Positions 44,400 to 48,238 of a stretch of DNA of 48,238 nucleotides are shown one piece after another. The stretch covers positions 1 through 48,238 of the forward strand of contig JAIPEE010000031.1 in NCBI GenBank assembly GCA_021737275.1. The letters are read 5' to 3'. Both the position numbers and the translations under genes were made by a program. Each line of letters starts with the position of its first letter. Within the stretch, counting starts at the first letter, position 1. This DNA is from Desulfobacterales bacterium. GTDB taxonomy: Bacteria; Desulfobacterota; Desulfobacteria; Desulfobacterales; JAIPEE01. The notes under the pieces were generated by a model that worked only from the letters and a program-made list of their open reading frames with translations, was not told the DNA's origin and ran no database searches.

Positions 44400-46667
44400 C
44401 TACCTCCGTCTGTTGAAGTGAGCTTTAAGTTCAGTACATCCTTTTTCCGGATCAACACTCTCTTCTTCTACTTGTTGGAGCATCACTACTTTTGGAAATG
44501 CCCTGGTTCTGAAAACCAACATTTCATCGTTCCATGAGACAGGTACTGTGGAAGGACATTTCCCCTTAGCATAAAGGGCAGCGTTTTTTCCAATTTTTCT
44601 ATATTTATCAAGTGTTAAAAGCGGGGCAATTGAAAATAGCTCCAAATTATCAAGGGGAGGTAAATCTTTATGCTGAATGACAGTCGTGCCCTTTGATTGA
44701 ATCCCTATTGCTACCCCTGAGCCACTAAGCTTCGAAGCTATTGACCCGATCATTCCTAAATCAGTCGAATTTTCAACTCTGATAATTCTGGCATTTATAC
44801 CCTCTTCTTCAATTCCGGCCAGTATTTCATAAATTACATCTCCAACATATAAATCGGAAAGGGTTTTATTCAGCGCTTTTCCAAAGGCAGGACTGATTCC
44901 AATTACAACTTCATAAAGTTTGTTTTCTTTCGAAACAATATCGACTTCTTCTAAAACCATTTCCAGGGCGCCTTTTGAATTTTCCTCCAAACTTTGTGCT
45001 TTTATAAGATCATCAGGGCTTATAGCCTGACGAATATCTTTAATTTCTTCCCATCTTTCTTTACCCAACCGATATCCGGTTCCAGGCCCCGCATAATCAT
45101 TATTATCATTAACCGCACTTAAACATTTCATTCCTTTTTTAAAAATAGCTGCTGTTTGAAGATAATCTCCGGCAATTCTCTGTTTTATAAATCCTAATAA
45201 CTGCTCCGCAATTTCATTTTCACCTGCTTTCAAAAAAGCGCTTAGCAAATCAACCAGCGTAATATTATTTTTGATAATTTCTTCAGACATTCTGATGTTA
45301 TCATTCATATTTCTGTCAATATCATCACTGGAATGGGCATAGATAACTTTTTCTATTTGTTCATCAGTATATCTCGGTAAATCCAATTCTTCGCAAAGAA
45401 TTTGTATTGCCCTTGCCGCTTTTGATCTTACCTGTATATGTTCTTCTTCAGTCAGAGACTTAAGCGTGGCATCCACTTTAAAATCTCTCTGGATCGCGAT
45501 TTCATCATCAAGATCTTGTACATTAAATCCGGCGCCGCCAAACATATTGTCCATTATACTTGTTGCCCCGAAACCGGAATGAATATAATCTGTGCCTGTA
45601 ATAATCCATGGTAACATATGAGCCGCATTTCTTGTTTTTGAACCTGACCAGATGCCATCACATCCACTGGCACATTCCAGATCCCACAACATTGCGATCA
45701 GATTCTCTGCCATTGTAACATAGTGGCCCGAAGGAAGTGCTGAAGAAATATATACACAGTCAATGCCTCCATTTTGCACGCCCTGGCAACCGGCGCCGCG
45801 AATGATAGCAATGCATCTTGCTTCCAGATATAACATTGATTTGCCTTCAGCTTCTCCCATTAAAGCTTCTGATCCGGATCCGGAAGTGAATCGATTTTTT
45901 ATTCCCCGTGACAGGTAAGCGGATGTTAAAAACATTTTAGACCAGGGAGAGTCATCCCCATATTGAAATACTTTTTCGGTACCATATACGGAAAGCGTTT
46001 CAGCGTATGTCGTAAACCCGCGCATACCGATAGATAATTCCAGCAACTCTTCAACCGAACATTGTGTTAGGACACCCTGCCGGCCAATTTGTGATCCAAT
46101 TAAAATTCCAAGCGCCGTAGAAAGAGCGTGTCGGGAAACCCCTACCGTTGTTTCAATTTCATCAAATCCTGTAAGGGCTGCTACGGCTGCATCCGCTGCC
46201 AGTAAAGCAGGATCATCTTTTCTGTTACAGACATGAGCCTGGTTTGCCGGCGTCTTTCTTGTCCTCATTTTTTGAACAGCCATCATTATCTCGACAGGAT
46301 TAAGATATGAAACAATCTCAACTAGTTTTGCAGGCGTCATGCCTGCTGTAAACCTTACGATCTCAGATCTTGGAACATTAATATCAATTATTTTTCTTGC
46401 AAATTCAAGAGAATCGACAGCCATTGCCTCTTCTGCCATATCCGGATCAATTGCATATTTTGCAATAAATTTATCTATCAGATCAAACTCTTGATCAGGT
46501 TTATTGTCCATCTCAACAATCCGGCCATCAACAATCCTGATACTTGGTTTTGGGTCATCAGGACCCGACATTGTTTTTAATCCTATCTCAGGAATTTCGT
46601 GTATAAAGGTATCTTTATTAACCTCCAGTGTTTCATAATATTCATAACGCTTGGACCTTTTTGACAT
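44400..46667 (-). CDS. B12-dependent diol/glycerol dehydratase, large and medium subunits fused
   Basis: This 755-residue protein is a head-to-tail fusion. Residues 1 to about 555 match the TIM-barrel large subunit (PduC/DhaB1): VRFTAGMTPAKLVEI, TTVGVSRHALSTALGILIGSQ, LYLEARCIAIIRGAGCQGVQ, GAGFNVQDLDDE, and ending PGTGYRLGKERWEEIKDIR. Residues about 580-755 match the medium subunit (PduD): VVIGISPAFGKALN, GIEEEGINARIIRV, LSGSGVAIGIQSKGTTVIQ, APLLTLDKYRKIGKNAA. The fused part lacks the N-terminal PduD extension that targets microcompartments. The enzyme removes water from 1,2-diols or glycerol, using adenosylcobalamin. The ATG is preceded by AAGGAG. It ends with TAG. Confidence 0.94.
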   Translation of the reverse strand: MSKRSKRYEYYETLEVNKDTFIHEIPEIGLKTMSGPDDPKPSIRIVDGRIVEMDNKPDQEFDLIDKFIAKYAIDPDMAEEAMAVDSLEFARKIIDINVPRSEIVRFTAGMTPAKLVEIVSYLNPVEIMMAVQKMRTRKTPANQAHVCNRKDDPALLAADAAVAALTGFDEIETTVGVSRHALSTALGILIGSQIGRQGVLTQCSVEELLELSIGMRGFTTYAETLSVYGTEKVFQYGDDSPWSKMFLTSAYLSRGIKNRFTSGSGSEALMGEAEGKSMLYLEARCIAIIRGAGCQGVQNGGIDCVYISSALPSGHYVTMAENLIAMLWDLECASGCDGIWSGSKTRNAAHMLPWIITGTDYIHSGFGATSIMDNMFGGAGFNVQDLDDEIAIQRDFKVDATLKSLTEEEHIQVRSKAARAIQILCEELDLPRYTDEQIEKVIYAHSSDDIDRNMNDNIRMSEEIIKNNITLVDLLSAFLKAGENEIAEQLLGFIKQRIAGDYLQTAAIFKKGMKCLSAVNDNNDYAGPGTGYRLGKERWEEIKDIRQAISPDDLIKAQSLEENSKGALEMVLEEVDIVSKENKLYEVVIGISPAFGKALNKTLSDLYVGDVIYEILAGIEEEGINARIIRVENSTDLGMIGSIASKLSGSGVAIGIQSKGTTVIQHKDLPPLDNLELFSIAPLLTLDKYRKIGKNAALYAKGKCPSTVPVSWNDEMLVFRTRAFPKVVMLQQVEEESVDPEKGCTELKAHFNRRR

Positions 46668-46722
46668 AGCCGGTCTCCTTTTTAGTTCATATTCTTGAAA
46701 TTTTTCTGCCTTTAGAATTAAA

Positions 46723-46747
46723 TACCCCGCTGCAAGCAGTCGGGGTA
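46723..46747 (-). terminator. Hairpin between the GldA-type gene and the dehydratase genes
   Basis: TACCCCG-CTG and CAG-T-CGGGGTA form a 10-pair stem with one bulged base around a CAAG loop. It lies 68 bases after the gldA-like stop. Only ATTTAATTC follows on the minus strand, so it is a weak terminator that could let some transcripts continue into the dehydratase genes. Confidence 0.5.
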
Positions 46748-46814
46748 TATAGAACCAATATGGGCATAAGTTATAAATTAAACACGTTTAGTTACTTTTC
46801 TCAAAAAGTAAAAA

Positions 46815-47936
46815 TTAACATTCATTCGACTTTTTTTGTTTCATATAATTTTTTGCAATTGAATCAGCAGCCCAGATAGCATCCGCCACCATTTCAGATG
46901 TTACCGGAAACCATGTTGCATGTATAGTTTCTTCCGGAGCAGTAGCTACTTCCGCCACTTTTTTTATAGTTTCTCTATCCGGGCTATAAATATGAAGATC
47001 CGCCATACATACCGGCAGTCCCACAGCAAGGCAGAAGTCAAGAACTTCGTATAGATCTTTTGAGGGCCGGCCTTCAAGCACCAATTGAACAATGGTTCCG
47101 AACGCAACTTTCTGTCCATGATATGTCTTGGAAGATTCACTCAAAACAGTAAATCCATTGTTAACCGAGTGTGCGGCCGCACATCCACCGCTTTCAAATC
47201 CCAGGCCACTGAGAAGCGTATTCGCCTCAATTACAGCCTCCAGCGAAGGTGTTACCGCTTTCAGATCATTTGATATCTTTGCTGAAACACCATGTTCCAG
47301 CAAGGTATCATAACAAAGCCTGGCCAATGCCATGGCTGAAAGAGTTGGAGGAAAAGCACCGTTGAGGACATTAGGTTTATTGCTTCTCAGACAGGTGTCT
47401 GCCTCCCAATAAGTTGCCAGCGCATCACCCATCCCGGAAACCAGAAAAACAGGAGGCGCATTGGCTATAATTTTGGAATCTACTAAAACACAATCCGGAT
47501 TCCTTTTTAAAACGATCTCTTTTTCAAAAACACCATCTGCTGTATAAATAACAGCTTCACGGGAACAGGGTGCATCAGTTGCAGCCGTTGTAGGAACAAC
47601 GATAATAGGAATGTTTATCTCATGAGCGATAACTTTTCCGGTGTCAATAGATTTGCCACCGCCAATGGCAATTACTACATCCAGTTCAGAGCCCTGACAA
47701 ATATCGGTAAGCCTTTTAATCTCATCGTCACAGCATTCGCCGCCAAATATTTCCTGATGAAACACGATTCCTTTTTCATCAAAGCTTTTGGAAATCGCAT
47801 CACTGCAAACAGACCAGGCGGTTTTACCACCTAAAATCAAAGGTTTATTTCCCAAATCAGAAACGTACTTGCCAATTGAAGAAATGGAATCAGGACCTTG
47901 AATATATGTCCCGGGTGCTAAAAATATTTGACTCAT
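46815..47936 (-). CDS. GldA-family glycerol (polyol) dehydrogenase
   Basis: The 373-residue iron/zinc-dependent dehydrogenase has the NAD-binding motif IAIGGGKSIDTGK, PTTAATDAPCSREAVIY, the metal ligands in SGMGDALATYWEAD, and two histidines in GGCAAAHSVNNG and YHGQKVAFGT. GldA enzymes oxidise glycerol or 1,2-diols to the ketone. Together with the dehydratase downstream it suggests glycerol or a related diol is oxidised in one branch and dehydrated in the other. AGGAGATATAAA precedes the ATG. No dihydroxyacetone kinase is seen in the window. Confidence 0.92.
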   Translation of the reverse strand: MSQIFLAPGTYIQGPDSISSIGKYVSDLGNKPLILGGKTAWSVCSDAISKSFDEKGIVFHQEIFGGECCDDEIKRLTDICQGSELDVVIAIGGGKSIDTGKVIAHEINIPIIVVPTTAATDAPCSREAVIYTADGVFEKEIVLKRNPDCVLVDSKIIANAPPVFLVSGMGDALATYWEADTCLRSNKPNVLNGAFPPTLSAMALARLCYDTLLEHGVSAKISNDLKAVTPSLEAVIEANTLLSGLGFESGGCAAAHSVNNGFTVLSESSKTYHGQKVAFGTIVQLVLEGRPSKDLYEVLDFCLAVGLPVCMADLHIYSPDRETIKKVAEVATAPEETIHATWFPVTSEMVADAIWAADSIAKNYMKQKKSNEC

Positions 47937-48048
47937 TTTATATCTCCTGCTGAATACAACAATTTAAGCAATCTTTCGGCAAAGCACTCAGATTCTGTCA
48001 AAGCCTAAAGAATGTGGTATTATGTACCTAACTAAAAAAATCATACGA

Positions 48049-48086
48049 TATTGGCATTTGCCGGATAATCCCGGCAAATGCCAATA
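48049..48086 (-). terminator. Perfect 16-bp inverted repeat between the partial gene and gldA-like gene
   Basis: TATTGGCATTTGCCGG pairs perfectly with CCGGCAAATGCCAATA around a 6-base loop. On the minus strand a seven-T run begins about 9 bases after the stem. It may be the terminator of the upstream gene, or an operator for gldA. Confidence 0.6.
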
Positions 48087-48101
48087 ATAAACGTAACTAA
48101 A

Positions 48102-48238
48102 TTAATAATCTTTCGGAAGTTCCGGATATCTTACATCTGCAAGACGAGCCTTTCCATCCTCAATGATCGTCGTATAACAATCATATACACCCTGTCGGGC
48201 TATCCCATATGATTTTTCTCCACGGAAGGTGGCTTTTC
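48102..48238 (-). CDS. C-terminal part of an unidentified protein (partial at window edge)
   Basis: The minus strand is open from the window edge to TAA at 48102-48104, giving 44 residues that include RGEKSYGIARQGVYDCYTTI and end ADVRYPELPKDY. The composition looks like a real soluble enzyme C-terminus, and the hairpin that follows supports a gene end. I do not recognise the family. It is the gene upstream of the gldA-like gene and may belong to the same pathway. Confidence 0.6.
   Translation of the reverse strand, partial: KATFRGEKSYGIARQGVYDCYTTIIEDGKARLADVRYPELPKDY

Noticed and set aside
44400-44402. TAG stop of the dehydratase gene as a possible pyrrolysine codon
   Set aside because: The next frame gives no continuation, the small subunit starts 6 bases later with its own ribosome binding site, and neither MttB gene here has an internal amber codon.

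Overview
The window looks like a chromosomal segment of a strictly anaerobic, moderately AT-rich deltaproteobacterium, most likely Desulfobacterales (Desulfobacterota). The reasons are the siroheme-dependent alternative heme genes (ahbC, hemB, ahbD), a DhnA-type ADH synthase for the archaeal-style shikimate entry, non-pyrrolysine MttB-family methyltransferases, a B12-dependent diol/glycerol dehydratase, and several gene families typical of sulfate reducers. All names come from reading the sequence; no database search was run. I saw no tRNA, rRNA, CRISPR array, insertion sequence or phage gene.

Layout. 1-2.0 kb: the end of an unidentified + strand gene, then ygiQ. 2.1-5.4 kb: a HEAT-repeat protein and an HD-GYP protein that is frameshifted in this sequence. 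5.6-10.3 kb: a minus-strand operon mttB - saccharopine-dehydrogenase-like gene - mttB. It has a strong sigma-54 promoter candidate and a twin-dyad enhancer candidate upstream, and the last 40 or so codons of a lost corrinoid-protein gene just after it. 10.3-14.3 kb (+): ADH synthase, an EamA exporter, an orphan amino-acid-type binding protein (with the remnant of a second one before it) and a D-2-hydroxyacid dehydrogenase. 14.3-16.2 kb: a deleted response regulator, larE and a small membrane-anchored unknown. 16.2-20.8 kb: a four-gene Yej/Opp-type peptide ABC transporter without its binding protein. 21.2-23.9 kb: a STAS-like protein and a FapA-domain protein. 23.9-27.5 kb: hyuB/hyuA. 27.8-28.7 kb: rplM-rpsI with clear promoter and terminator. 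28.9-31.8 kb: CYTH protein, EEP-family hydrolase, Mut7-C ribonuclease-like protein and a secreted S1/P1-PLC-like protein. 32.1-37.3 kb: a long ClpX paralog translationally coupled to ahbC, then hemB and ahbD. 37.6-41.7 kb: CBS/ACT protein, rubredoxin-DUF2231 membrane protein, pyruvate kinase and a short Rho. 41.7-48.2 kb (minus): B12 dehydratase with fused large and medium subunits, small subunit, two-part reactivase, a GldA-type dehydrogenase, and the end of an unidentified gene.

How it fits together. Corrinoid and tetrapyrrole chemistry recurs: corrinoid-dependent methyl transfer, adenosylcobalamin-dependent dehydration with its reactivating chaperone, and siroheme-to-heme conversion. The most interesting items are (i) the MttB/SDH/MttB operon with its sigma-54 control region and lost corrinoid gene, (ii) the ClpX-like unfoldase with a roughly 185-residue C-terminal extension that shares an ATGA overlap with a heme-synthesis gene, and (iii) the fused dehydratase without shell genes, which suggests cytosolic rather than microcompartment diol metabolism. 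Several small gene remnants (corrinoid protein, response regulator, binding protein) show ongoing gene decay.
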